DNA from: Coriobacteriia bacterium
GTDB taxonomy: Bacteria; Actinomycetota; Coriobacteriia; Coriobacteriales; Atopobiaceae
Direction of reading: 5' to 3'
Assembly: GCA_030530145.1 (NCBI GenBank)
Contig: JAUMVN010000014.1
Span: forward strand, 1 to 54,403
DNA length: 54,403 nt
The position numbers and the translations under genes were made by a program. This document shows positions 32,406 through 40,696 of this stretch, piece after piece; within the stretch, counting starts at the first letter, position 1, and each line of letters starts with the position of its first letter. Below the pieces are notes generated by a model. That model worked only from the letters and a program-made list of their open reading frames with translations, was not told the DNA's origin and ran no database searches.

Positions 32406-33418
32406 ACGACGTGGCAGGCACCATCAACGACCCGCAGATCGTCTCCGCGGCGCGCGCCGAGCTCGCGGCGGGGCGCCCGGTCGCGCTCGCGAGCCTTCTC
32501 GCCACGGCCGGCTCGATGCCGCGCCACGAGGGCGCTCGCATGCTCGCCCTCGCCGACGGCTCCTATATCGGCACGGTCGGCGGCGGCAACATCGAGTTCA
32601 TCGCCCAGGGCCGCCAGCAGGAGCTTCTTCGCGCCGCCGCGGCTGGCGAGGGCGCGCCGGCGTCGCTCGAGTGGATGACCCACGAGAAGAACGCCATGGC
32701 CTGCGGCGGCGACGCGCTGCTGGCCGTGAGGCTGCTCGGGCCCGCCGACGCCGGATGGCTCGAGGACCTTGCGCGCGCCGTCGCCTCGGGCGAGGCGGCG
32801 TGGCTCGTCGAGGACTGGGCGGACCCCGCGGCCCCCTGCGCGCGCGTTGAGACGAGCGGGACCGGCTGCGACGTGCCCACGTGGGACGAGGCGGCCGCGC
32901 GCTACACCGAGCCGGTGGGCGCCGAGCCCGTCTGCTACGTCTTCGGCGGCGGCCACGTGGGCCGCGCCCTCGTGCCCGTGCTCGCGTCGGTGGGCTTCGT
33001 GGTCGAGGTATTCGACGACCGCGAGGGCGTCTGCGACCCCGCCAACTTCCCGCTGGCGCGCCGTGTGACCTGCGGCTCGTTCGAGGACCCCGCGCTCTAC
33101 GAGCGCATTACCCCGCGCGACTACGTGGTCGTGCTCACGCACGGGCACCTGGGCGACGCGGCCGCGCTCGAGGGCGCGCTCCCGCACTGCCCGGCCTACG
33201 TGGGCTGCATCGGCAGCCGCCGCAAGGCGGGCTTCGTGCGCGACCTGCTCAAGGAGCGCGGCATCGCGCCCGAGCTCGCCGACTCGGTCCATCTCCCCAT
33301 CGGCGAGGACATCCTCGCCGTCACCCCCGCCGAGATCGCGGTCTCGATCGCGGCGCAGATCATCCGGTGCCGGGCCGAGCTCAGGCCCCGGCGCCCGCAC
33401 GAGGGCGGCGCCTCCTGA
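32402..33418 (+). CDS. XdhC/CoxI-family molybdenum hydroxylase maturation protein
   Basis: 338 aa. The XdhC N-terminal domain (ALASLLATAGSMPRHEGARMLAL, GTVGGGNIEF, CGGDALL) is followed by a Rossmann domain (VFGGGHVGRALVPVLASVGFVVEVFDDREG; VVLTHGHLGDAAALEGAL; YVGCIGSRRKAGFVRDLL). Family members bind the cofactor, help sulfurate it and deliver it to xanthine dehydrogenase. The ATGA overlap with the YqeB-like gene shows coupling. This is not the FeS subunit XdhC at 11183. Confidence 0.87.
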   Translation: MNDVAGTINDPQIVSAARAELAAGRPVALASLLATAGSMPRHEGARMLALADGSYIGTVGGGNIEFIAQGRQQELLRAAAAGEGAPASLEWMTHEKNAMACGGDALLAVRLLGPADAGWLEDLARAVASGEAAWLVEDWADPAAPCARVETSGTGCDVPTWDEAAARYTEPVGAEPVCYVFGGGHVGRALVPVLASVGFVVEVFDDREGVCDPANFPLARRVTCGSFEDPALYERITPRDYVVVLTHGHLGDAAALEGALPHCPAYVGCIGSRRKAGFVRDLLKERGIAPELADSVHLPIGEDILAVTPAEIAVSIAAQIIRCRAELRPRRPHEGGAS

Positions 33419-33555
33419 CGCCTCTCGCCCCCGCGGGGCCCGCCCCCGCGCCGACCGAAGCAGCCGGGCGCCGTCCGCGCCGCCCGTTGCGATATACAAG
33501 CGCCAACGATCCAGGCCCCTGCGGCCGAGACAGGGCAACGAAGAAGGGAAGAACC

Positions 33556-34425
33556 ATGCTCGACAGAAGGCAGTTCCTGGGCGGCTCCGCCGCCGCGGCC
33601 GTCGCGATGGGCCTCGCGGCCTGCGGCTCCTCGTCCTCGGAGGCCAAGTCTGACGACTCCAAGTCCGACGCCGCCAGCGCCGAGAAGACCAAGATCATCG
33701 TCTTCGCGGCCGCTTCCATGACCGAGTCCCTCACCAAGGCGGGCGACACGTTCTGTGAGCAGAACGGCGAGTACGAGCTCTCCTACAACTACGATTCCTC
33801 GGGTACCCTCAAGACCCAGATCCAGGAAGGCGCCGACTGCGACGTCTTCATCTCCGCCGGCCAGAAGCAGATGAACCAGCTCGACGCCGAGGCCGAGAAG
33901 GACCACGAGGACGGCCTCGACTTCATCGACCACTCCACCCGCTTCAACATCCTGGAGAACAAGGTCACCCTCTGCGTCCCCGAGGGCAACCCCAAGAGCA
34001 TCAAGAGCTTCGACGAGCTCGCCGAGCACCTCAAGGCCGGCGACGTGCTTCTCTGCATGGGCAACTCCGACGTGCCCGTGGGCCAGTACACCCAGAAGAT
34101 CCTGGCCTACTACGAGCTCGACGAGGAGGCGCTCGCCGCGTCCGGCTGCATCACCTACGGCACCAACGTCAAGGAGGTCACGACGCAGGTCTCCGAGGGC
34201 GCCGTCGACTGCGGCATCATCTACAAGACCGACGCCTTCTCGGCCGGCCTGACCGTCGTCGACGAGGCCACCAAGGAGATGTGCGGCCAGGTCGTCTACC
34301 CGGCCGCCGCCACCAAGAACGCCCCGCAGCCCGAGGGCGCCAAGGCCTTCCTCGAGTTCCTCAAGGGCGACGAGGCCTCCGCTGACTTCGAGGAGGTCGG
34401 CTTCACGCCGCTCGCCAACGCGTAG
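33556..34425 (+). CDS. modA: Molybdate ABC transporter substrate-binding lipoprotein
   Basis: Captures molybdate or tungstate outside the membrane, 289 aa. LDRRQFLGG twin-arginine motif and lipobox LAAC (Cys23) give a Tat-type lipoprotein signal nearly identical to that of lipoprotein 1. The mature part has the ModA motifs FAAASMTESL, YNYDSSGTLKTQIQEGADCDVFISAG and VPVGQYTQKIL. GAAGGGAAGAACC precedes the ATG. A terminator-like hairpin separates it from modB, which should favour excess binding protein over channel. Confidence 0.9.
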   Translation: MLDRRQFLGGSAAAAVAMGLAACGSSSSEAKSDDSKSDAASAEKTKIIVFAAASMTESLTKAGDTFCEQNGEYELSYNYDSSGTLKTQIQEGADCDVFISAGQKQMNQLDAEAEKDHEDGLDFIDHSTRFNILENKVTLCVPEGNPKSIKSFDELAEHLKAGDVLLCMGNSDVPVGQYTQKILAYYELDEEALAASGCITYGTNVKEVTTQVSEGAVDCGIIYKTDAFSAGLTVVDEATKEMCGQVVYPAAATKNAPQPEGAKAFLEFLKGDEASADFEEVGFTPLANA

Positions 34426-34440
34426 CGAGGCTTCCCGGGA

Positions 34441-34488
34441 GGGCAGCCCCTTCTCGCCGTCGCGCGGTGAGGGGGCTGCCCCCTTTTT
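34441..34488 (+). terminator. Terminator/attenuator between modA and modB
   Basis: GGGCAGCCCC (34441-34450) pairs with GGGGCTGCCC (34472-34481), followed by CC and TTTTT. It probably causes partial termination, lowering modB-modC relative to modA. Confidence 0.75.
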
Positions 34489-34506
34489 GCATCGATGGAG
34501 ATAAGG

Positions 34507-35232
34507 ATGACGATGGACTGGTACCCCCTCTACAACTCGGTGAGGATCGCCGCCGTCTCGACGGTGATCGTCTACTTCCTCGGGATCTTCCTGGCCAACG
34601 TGGTCGCGCGGGCCCCGAGGCTCATCAAGGGCGTCCTCGACGTCGTCCTCACCCTGCCGCTCGTGCTGCCCCCGACGGTCGTCGGCTACCTGCTGCTGCG
34701 CGTCTTCGGTCCCAAGCGCGTCCTGGGCGCGTGGCTGCTCGAGACCTTCGGCATAAAGCTCACGATGGTGTGGTACGCGGCCATCCTCGCCACCGTCGTG
34801 GTGAGCTTCCCGCTCATGTACCGCACCGCGCGCGGCGCCTTCGAGTCCTTCGACGAGAACCTCGCCGACGCGGCCCGCACCCTCGGGCGCTCCGAGCGCT
34901 GGATCTTCTGGCGCGTGAAGATGCCCTTCTGCCAGCAAGGAATCGTCGCGGGCGCGGTCCTCGCCTTCGCCCGCGCGCTCGGCGAGTACGGCGCGACGGC
35001 CATGATCTGCGGCTACACGCCCGGCACGACGGCCACGGTGTCGACCACGGTCTACCAGCTCTGGCGCACGAACGACGACGCCGGCGCCCTCATGTGGGTC
35101 ATGGTCAACCTCGCGATCTCGGCCGTGGTGCTTCTTGCCATGAACTGGTTCGAGCAGAAGAGCAAGGCGACGGACGCCCGCGGCAGGTCCGCCCACGGCG
35201 GCCGCGCGCGCCTGGCGGGAGGTGCGCGATGA
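34507..35232 (+). CDS. modB: Molybdate ABC transporter permease
   Basis: Inner-membrane channel of the molybdate importer, 241 aa, five or six hydrophobic segments. The cytoplasmic coupling motif typical of ABC permeases is seen in DAARTLGRSERWIFWRVKMPF. LPLVLPPTVVGYLLL and RALGEYGATAMICG are characteristic of ModB. ATG 34507 is supported by GGAGATAAGG; ATG 34495 is an alternative. It overlaps modC by ATGA. Confidence 0.9.
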   Translation: MTMDWYPLYNSVRIAAVSTVIVYFLGIFLANVVARAPRLIKGVLDVVLTLPLVLPPTVVGYLLLRVFGPKRVLGAWLLETFGIKLTMVWYAAILATVVVSFPLMYRTARGAFESFDENLADAARTLGRSERWIFWRVKMPFCQQGIVAGAVLAFARALGEYGATAMICGYTPGTTATVSTTVYQLWRTNDDAGALMWVMVNLAISAVVLLAMNWFEQKSKATDARGRSAHGGRARLAGGAR

Positions 35233-36317
35233 GCCTCTCCGTCGACGTGAAGAAGCGCCTCGGCGCCTTTACCTTGGACGTCTCGTTCGAGGTCGAGCGC
35301 GCCGACGAGACCCTCGCGCTTCTCGGCCCCTCGGGCTGCGGCAAGTCAATGACCCTCAAGTGCATCGCGGGCATCGTGTGCCCCGACGAGGGCCGCATCG
35401 TCCTCAACGACCGCGTGCTCTTCGACAGCGAGAAGCGCGTGAACCTGCGCCCGCAGGAGCGTCGCGTGGGCTATCTCTTCCAGAACTACGCGCTCTTCCC
35501 GAACATGACGGTGGAGCAGAACATCGCCGCGGGCGTCCTGGGGGTCGACAAGGCCGAGCGCGCCCGGCGCGTGGCCGAGCAGGTCGAGGCGTTCCGCATC
35601 GGCGGCCTCGAGAAGAAGCGACCCGCGCAGCTCTCCGGCGGCCAGCAGCAGCGCGTCGCGCTCGCCCGCATCATGGCGAGCCGTCCTGAGCTGCTCCTGC
35701 TCGACGAGCCCTTCTCGGCGCTCGACGGGTTCCTCCGCTGGCAGCTCGAGCTCGAGCTCACCGACACGCTGCGCCAGTTCCCCGGCGGCTCGGTCTACGT
35801 GAGCCACAACCGCGACGAGGTCTACCGCATGTGCGACACCGTCTGCGTCGTCTCGCAGGGGCGCTCCGAGGAGAAGCTCAGCGTGCCCGAGCTCTTCGAG
35901 ACGCCGTCGACGCTCGCCGCGGCGCTCATCTCCGGGTGCAAGAACGTGAGCGCGGCCGAGCCCGCGGGCGCCGGCGCGCTGCGCTGCGCCGACTGGGGCG
36001 TCGAGCTGCGCACCTCCCTGCCGGTGCCCGCGGGCTGCGACCACGCGGGCATCCGCGCGCATTACTTCGAGGTCGAGGCCGCGGGCGGCTCGGCGGCCGG
36101 GGCGCAGGGAGAGAACCGCATCCCCTGCACGGTCGAGCGCGTCATCGACAACACGTTCTCGACCATCGTCATGCTGGGAACCCCCGGCGGCGGTCAGATT
36201 CGCTACGAGTGCGACAAGGGGAAGTGGGCCTCCCTCGGCGACCCCTCGAGGGTCGCCCTGCGCATCGCGCCCGAGTTCGTCATGCCGCTCGTCGGCGGCG
36301 CGGACGGGCGCCCCTAG
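35229..36317 (+). CDS. modC: Molybdate ABC transporter ATP-binding protein
   Basis: ATPase driving molybdate uptake, 362 aa. Walker A GPSGCGKS (33-40), Q-loop FQNYALFP, signature LSGGQQQRVALAR (about 137), Walker B LLLLDEPFSALD, and switch histidine YVSHNRDEV. The C-terminal about 70 residues (CTVERVIDNTFSTIVML) resemble a MOP/TOBE-type oxyanion-sensing domain. It starts inside the modB stop. moaA follows one base after its stop, tying molybdate uptake to cofactor synthesis. Confidence 0.9.
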   Translation: MSLSVDVKKRLGAFTLDVSFEVERADETLALLGPSGCGKSMTLKCIAGIVCPDEGRIVLNDRVLFDSEKRVNLRPQERRVGYLFQNYALFPNMTVEQNIAAGVLGVDKAERARRVAEQVEAFRIGGLEKKRPAQLSGGQQQRVALARIMASRPELLLLDEPFSALDGFLRWQLELELTDTLRQFPGGSVYVSHNRDEVYRMCDTVCVVSQGRSEEKLSVPELFETPSTLAAALISGCKNVSAAEPAGAGALRCADWGVELRTSLPVPAGCDHAGIRAHYFEVEAAGGSAAGAQGENRIPCTVERVIDNTFSTIVMLGTPGGGQIRYECDKGKWASLGDPSRVALRIAPEFVMPLVGGADGRP

Positions 36318-36318
36318 C

Positions 36319-37275
36319 ATGGCCCCCGTTCTCGACCACGAGGGCAGGCGCATCGCGTACCTGCGCCTCTCGGTGACCGACCGCTGCAACTGCCGTTGCG
36401 TCTACTGCATGCCCGAGGACGGCGTGCCCATGCTCTCGCACGCGGATATCCTGAGCTTCGAGGAGCTCACCGATGTCGTGCGGGCGGCGGCCGAGCTCGG
36501 CGTGCGCAAGGTCCGCCTGACGGGCGGGGAGCCCCTGGCGCGCCGCGGCGTGGTCGGCCTCGTGCGCATGGTGGCCGCCGTGCCGGGCATCGAAGAGGTG
36601 GCCATGACGACGAACGCGTGCCTGCTCGCGCCGGTCGCGGGCGCGCTGCGGGAGGCGGGGCTCAGTCGCCTCAATGTGAGCCTGGACACCCTGCGCCCCG
36701 ACCGCTATGCCCGGATCACGCGCTGCGGGCGCCTCGAGGACGCGCTCGCGGGGCTCGACGCCGCGCGAGCCGCCGGCTTCTCCCATACGAAGGTGAACGC
36801 CGTCCTCATGGGCGGCGTCAACGACGACGAGGTGGCCGACCTGGCGGGCCTCGCGCGCGACGAGGCGGTCGACGTGCGCTTCATCGAGCTCATGCCCATC
36901 GGCCCCTCGGCCGCCTGGCCGCGCGGGCGCTTCTTGCCGGCAGAGGCCGTGCTCGAGGCGCTGCCCGGCATGGAGTTTCTCGGCCGCGACGGCGTGGCCG
37001 AGCTCTGGCACATGCCGGGCTGGGCGGGCAACGTCGGCCTTATCCGCCCCATGAGCCACAAGTTCTGCGACGGCTGCAGCCGCATCCGCGTGACGGCCGA
37101 CGGCAAGCTCAAGCCGTGCCTCCACTCCGCCGCCGAGCTCGACCTGCGCGGCCTCGACCACGAGGGGCTTCTTTCCGCGCTCCGGGCGGGCATCGCCGCC
37201 AAGCCGAAGTATCATCGGATGGACGAGGGGCGCGCGAGCGAATCCGCGCGCGACATGAACGAGATCGGGGGCTAG
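36319..37275 (+). CDS. moaA: GTP 3',8-cyclase (molybdopterin biosynthesis MoaA)
   Basis: Radical SAM enzyme starting molybdopterin synthesis from GTP, 318 aa. The SAM cluster motif is CNCRCVYC (C23, C27, C30, CxxxCxxC), followed by VRLTGGEPL. The C-terminal cluster cysteines lie in CDGCSRIRVTADGKLKPCLHS. It follows modC by one base, and the MoaC-MOSC gene follows by 3 bp, so a modBC-moaA-moaC transcript is likely. Confidence 0.93.
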   Translation: MAPVLDHEGRRIAYLRLSVTDRCNCRCVYCMPEDGVPMLSHADILSFEELTDVVRAAAELGVRKVRLTGGEPLARRGVVGLVRMVAAVPGIEEVAMTTNACLLAPVAGALREAGLSRLNVSLDTLRPDRYARITRCGRLEDALAGLDAARAAGFSHTKVNAVLMGGVNDDEVADLAGLARDEAVDVRFIELMPIGPSAAWPRGRFLPAEAVLEALPGMEFLGRDGVAELWHMPGWAGNVGLIRPMSHKFCDGCSRIRVTADGKLKPCLHSAAELDLRGLDHEGLLSALRAGIAAKPKYHRMDEGRASESARDMNEIGG

Positions 37276-37278
37276 GCC

Positions 37279-38238
37279 TTGGCCACAGAGGACCTCACGC
37301 ACATAAACGAGCAGGGGCGGGCCCGTATGGTGGACGTCTCGGCCAAGGAGAGGACGCAGCGCGCCGCGCGCGCCGGCGGTTTCGTGGCCATGGCGCCCGC
37401 GACGCTCGAGCTCGTGCGCACGGGCGGCTGCAAGAAGGGCGACGTGCTCGCCGTCGCGCAGGTGGCGGGCATCATGGCGGCCAAGCGCTGCTGGGAGCTC
37501 GTGCCCATGTGCCACCCCATCCAGCTCACCGGCGTGGACGTTCGCTTCGAGCTCGTCTGCGAGCCGGGCCGCTGCGGCGTGGCCGTCGAGGCCGAGTGCC
37601 GCTGCTGCGGCGAGACGGGCGTCGAGATGGAGGCGCTCACGGCCGCGAGCGTCGCGGGCCTCACCATCTACGACATGCTCAAGGCGGCCCAGCGCGACAT
37701 GGTCATCGACGAGGTGCGCCTCCTCGAGAAGACCGGCGGCAAGTCGGGGCACTTCGTCCGCGCCGACGATTCAAACGAGCCGCAGATAAGCCAAGCCGAC
37801 GATGCTCTTCTCGCCACCGTCGTCGCGGTGTCGCTCAGCACGAAGAAGGGCACGCGCAAGGTCCCCCAGGACGCCATCGAGCTCGTCGCAGGCTCCGGCG
37901 TGGTGGGCGACGCGCACGCCGGCAACTGGCATCGCCAGGTGAGCCTGCTCCCCGAGGAGTCCGTGGACCGCATGCGGCAGAAGCTGCCCGAGCTCGCGGC
38001 CGGCGACTTCGCCGAGAACATCCTCACGCGCGGCGTCGAGCTCAAGGAGCTGCCCGTGGGCACCGTGCTCAAGGTGGGGGAGGCCGAGCTCGTGGTCACG
38101 CAGATCGGCAAGACCTGCCACAACGACTGCGAGATCCGCCGCCTCACCGGCAGCTGCGTCATGCCGACCGACGGCGTCTTCGCCGTGGTCACGCGCGGCG
38201 GCACGGTGCGGCCGGGCGACCAGATCAGTAGGGGATGA
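37279..38238 (+). CDS. moaC: MoaC-MOSC fusion: cyclic pyranopterin monophosphate synthase plus MOSC domain
   Basis: 319-aa fusion. Residues about 1-160 are MoaC ([37 protein letters not shown]-type cysteine cluster, [21 protein letters not shown], and the catalytic-site KTGGKSG), which makes cyclic pyranopterin from the MoaA product. Residues about 175-319 form a MOSC domain ([41 protein letters not shown]) as in cofactor-sulfur carriers. It starts at TTG 37279 after GGGGG. Linking an early synthesis step to a late sulfur-handling domain is unusual. Confidence 0.87.
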   Translation: MATEDLTHINEQGRARMVDVSAKERTQRAARAGGFVAMAPATLELVRTGGCKKGDVLAVAQVAGIMAAKRCWELVPMCHPIQLTGVDVRFELVCEPGRCGVAVEAECRCCGETGVEMEALTAASVAGLTIYDMLKAAQRDMVIDEVRLLEKTGGKSGHFVRADDSNEPQISQADDALLATVVAVSLSTKKGTRKVPQDAIELVAGSGVVGDAHAGNWHRQVSLLPEESVDRMRQKLPELAAGDFAENILTRGVELKELPVGTVLKVGEAELVVTQIGKTCHNDCEIRRLTGSCVMPTDGVFAVVTRGGTVRPGDQISRG

Positions 38239-38284
38239 TGCGAGGGGGCAGCGCCCCTACGCATCGCTGAGGAGAGGAACGATC

Positions 38285-39334
38285 ATGAAGCTGATCCGCA
38301 CCGAGGACGCTGTCGGGCAGGTGCTCTGCCAGGACATGACGCAGATCATCCCGGGCAAGTCCAAGGGCCCCCGCTTCAAGAAGGGCCACGTGGTCACCGA
38401 GGAGGACATCTCCGTCCTTCTTTCCATGGGCAAGGTGAACCTGTACGTCTGGGAGCTTGAGCAGGGCATGGTTCACGAGAACGACGCCGCGCACCGCCTG
38501 GCGGCGCTCTGCCTGGGCCCCGGGACCGTTGCCGCGGGCGAGCCGTCGGAGGGCAAGATCGGCATCAACGCGGCGCACGACGGCTGTCTCATCGTGAACA
38601 CCGAGAAGCTCAACGCCGTCAACGCCACCGACGAGGTCATGGTGGCCACCCGTAAGGGCGGCTTCGGCGTGCGTGCCGGCGAGGCGCTCGCCGGCACGCG
38701 CGTGATCCCGCTCGTGGTGCGCGAGGAGGTGCTCGAGGAGGCCGAGCGCGCGGCGGGCGACGAGTTCCTGCTTGAGGTTCGCCCCTATGTCCTGCGCCGC
38801 GCGGCCGTCATAGCCACGGGCTCCGAGGTCGCCTCCGGGCTCATCGAGGACGCGTTCACCCCCGTCATGGTCCAGAAGCTCGCCGCCTATGGCATCGAGG
38901 TCACCTACACCGCCACCCCGGGAGACGAGATGGGCGCGGTCGTGGCGGCAATCGACGAGGCGCGCGCCGCCGGCGTCGACCTCGTGCTCTGCACAGGCGG
39001 CATGAGCGTCGACCCCGACGACAACACCCCCGGCGCCATCAAGCGCGCCGGCGCCCGCATAGTCACGTACGGGAGCCCCGTGCTGCCGGGCGCGATGCTG
39101 CTCGTGGGCTACTTCGACGAGGGCGCGGACGGCGAGAAGTCCGAGCGCCCGGTGCCCGTGCTCGGCGTCCCCGGCTGCGCGATGTACAACAAGGCCACGG
39201 TGCTCGACCTCGTGCTGCCGCGCGTGGCGGCCGGCGTCCCTCTCTCCAAGCGCGACTTCGTGTTGATGGGCGAGGGCGGCCTCTGCCTCGGCTGCAAGCC
39301 CTGCACCTTCCCGGTCTGCCCGTTCGGCAAATAA
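38285..39334 (+). CDS. MoeA-like molybdopterin-binding protein with cysteine-rich tail
   Basis: 349 aa related to MoeA/MogA-type molybdopterin-binding enzymes, probably acting in metal insertion. It has a MoeA-like N-terminal part (EDAVGQVLCQDMTQI, KGHVVTEEDI) and the MPT-binding domain with VLCTGGMSVDPDDNTPGAIKRAG and GSPVLPGAMLLVGY. The C-terminus CLGCKPCTFPVCPFGK contains four closely spaced cysteines, possibly a metal site. It is shorter than E. coli MoeA. GAGGAGAGGAAC precedes the ATG. Located between moaC and mogA in the cofactor operon. Confidence 0.8.
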   Translation: MKLIRTEDAVGQVLCQDMTQIIPGKSKGPRFKKGHVVTEEDISVLLSMGKVNLYVWELEQGMVHENDAAHRLAALCLGPGTVAAGEPSEGKIGINAAHDGCLIVNTEKLNAVNATDEVMVATRKGGFGVRAGEALAGTRVIPLVVREEVLEEAERAAGDEFLLEVRPYVLRRAAVIATGSEVASGLIEDAFTPVMVQKLAAYGIEVTYTATPGDEMGAVVAAIDEARAAGVDLVLCTGGMSVDPDDNTPGAIKRAGARIVTYGSPVLPGAMLLVGYFDEGADGEKSERPVPVLGVPGCAMYNKATVLDLVLPRVAAGVPLSKRDFVLMGEGGLCLGCKPCTFPVCPFGK

Positions 39335-39353
39335 GGCGCCTGAGGAGGCCTGT

Positions 39354-39872
39354 ATGTGCGACGAGAAGTACACCGCGGCGGTCATCACCGTGAGCGACCG
39401 CGCGTCGAGGGGCGAGCGCGAGGACGGCTCGGGGCCGGTACTGGTCGATTTGCTGCGCGCCCGCGGCTATGAGGTGGTCTACACCCGCATCGTGCCCGAT
39501 GAGCGCGACGTCATCGAGCGCGTGCTCACCGACGTGGCTGCCTCCGACGTGGCGCTCGTGCTCACCACGGGCGGCACGGGCTTCTCTCCCCGCGACGTGA
39601 CGCCCGAGGCCACGGCCGCCGTCTGCGAGCGCATGGCGCCCGGAATCCCCGAGGCCATGCGCGCCGCGTCGATGGCGATAACCCCGCGCGCCTGCCTCTC
39701 GCGCGAGGCCGCTGGCATCCGCGGCCGCACCCTCATCGTCAACCTGCCCGGCAGCCCCAAAGCGGCGCGCGAGAACATCGAGGCCGTGATTGACCCGATC
39801 GCACACGGCCTGCGCATCCTGCGCGGCGGCGTCGCCGATTGCGCGGCCGAGGCGGGCGTCGCCCGTCCATAA
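39354..39872 (+). CDS. mogA: MogA/MoaB-family molybdopterin adenylyltransferase
   Basis: Adenylates molybdopterin before molybdate insertion, 172 aa. Family motifs: AAVITVSDRASRGEREDGSGP, LVLTTGGTGFSPRDVTPEAT, REAAGIRGRTLIVNLPGSPKAARENIEAV. GAGGAGG at 39341 supports ATG 39354. Last gene of the molybdenum operon; converges with the Ior genes across a hairpin-rich gap. Confidence 0.9.
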   Translation: MCDEKYTAAVITVSDRASRGEREDGSGPVLVDLLRARGYEVVYTRIVPDERDVIERVLTDVAASDVALVLTTGGTGFSPRDVTPEATAAVCERMAPGIPEAMRAASMAITPRACLSREAAGIRGRTLIVNLPGSPKAARENIEAVIDPIAHGLRILRGGVADCAAEAGVARP

Positions 39873-39901
39873 CGATTCGGCCTGCATAGGATCACCCACA
39901 A

Positions 39902-39954
39902 GAAATCGGCCCGTGTCCTGTACGTCTCTAGACGTACAGGACACGGGCCATTTC
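39902..39954. terminator. Long palindrome between convergent mogA and iorB
   Basis: A 20-bp perfect stem (GGCCCGTGTCCTGTACGTCT and its complement) with a 2-nt loop, extended by GAAAT/ATTTC with a one-base bulge. Being symmetric between convergent genes, it could act as a bidirectional terminator. A second stem, ATCGTGTAC / GTACACGAT (39979-40006), follows. The gap 39873-40050 holds no gene. Confidence 0.65.
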
Positions 39955-40050
39955 GACCTTAGACCTCGATTTCGGTGCATCGTGTACGTGCGAAGAGGTA
40001 CACGATTTGTGTTGCCGGCCCCGACGGCGCGTCCGGGGCCGGTTCAAGCG

Positions 40051-40695
40051 TTAGCCCCGCGCTGCCGCCTCGCGGCCGCGGCGGAACGCCTCGAGGTTTG
40101 CCTCGACGGTCTTCGGCGGCACGCGGCGCGCGATGGCGTCCTCCCAATCCTCGGCCGAGAAGGGCAGCGCCGTGGAGAGCGCGCCCACGAGCACCACGTT
40201 CGTGCTGCGGGGGCTGCCGACCTCGCGCGCGATTCTCCCGGCGGGGATCTTCACCGCGCCGAGCCCGTCGAGCGCGCCGTCGACGTCCTCGGGCATCTCG
40301 AACGTGCCGATGGCCACGCTCACGGGCACGATGACCTCGTCGTTCACGAAGAGCGTGCCGCCCTCGCGCAGGAACTCCTGCGCGCGCAGCGCCTCCATCG
40401 ACTCGAAGGCCACGACGACGTCGGCGCAGCCGGGGTCGGCCACCATGGAGTCGACCTTCTTGCCCATGCGCACGACCGTGGAGACCGAGCCGCCGCGCTG
40501 GCTCATGCCGTGGATCTCGGAGACCTTGACGTCGAGCCCGGCGTCGGCCGCCGCCATGGCAAGAAGCGACCCCGCCAGGATCGTCCCCTGGCCGCCGACG
40601 CCCACGAGCAGGACCGTCAGCGTGCCGTCGACCTCGACCTTCTCGCCCGTGGCCACGACCTCGGCGGATTTCTCGCTTGCTGTGTAGTGAGGCAT
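40051..40695 (-). CDS. iorB: Indolepyruvate:ferredoxin oxidoreductase, beta subunit
   Basis: Gamma-type domain subunit of the two-subunit 2-oxoacid:ferredoxin oxidoreductase that oxidises aryl pyruvates to aryl-acetyl-CoA, 214 aa. Family block LLVGVGGQGTILAGSLLAMAA, then EIHGMSQRGGSVSTVVRMG and SPRSTNVVLVGAL. ATG 40695 follows AGGTGAG on the minus strand and sits one base beyond the iorA stop, so iorA and iorB are one operon. Strictly oxygen-sensitive chemistry fits an anaerobe. Confidence 0.9.
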   Translation of the reverse strand: MPHYTASEKSAEVVATGEKVEVDGTLTVLLVGVGGQGTILAGSLLAMAAADAGLDVKVSEIHGMSQRGGSVSTVVRMGKKVDSMVADPGCADVVVAFESMEALRAQEFLREGGTLFVNDEVIVPVSVAIGTFEMPEDVDGALDGLGAVKIPAGRIAREVGSPRSTNVVLVGALSTALPFSAEDWEDAIARRVPPKTVEANLEAFRRGREAAARG

Positions 40696-40696
40696 G

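Noticed and set aside
33419..33555. Molybdenum cofactor riboswitch before modA
   Set aside because: The 137-bp gap is GC-rich but I could not match the conserved pairing and loop pattern of the Moco motif.
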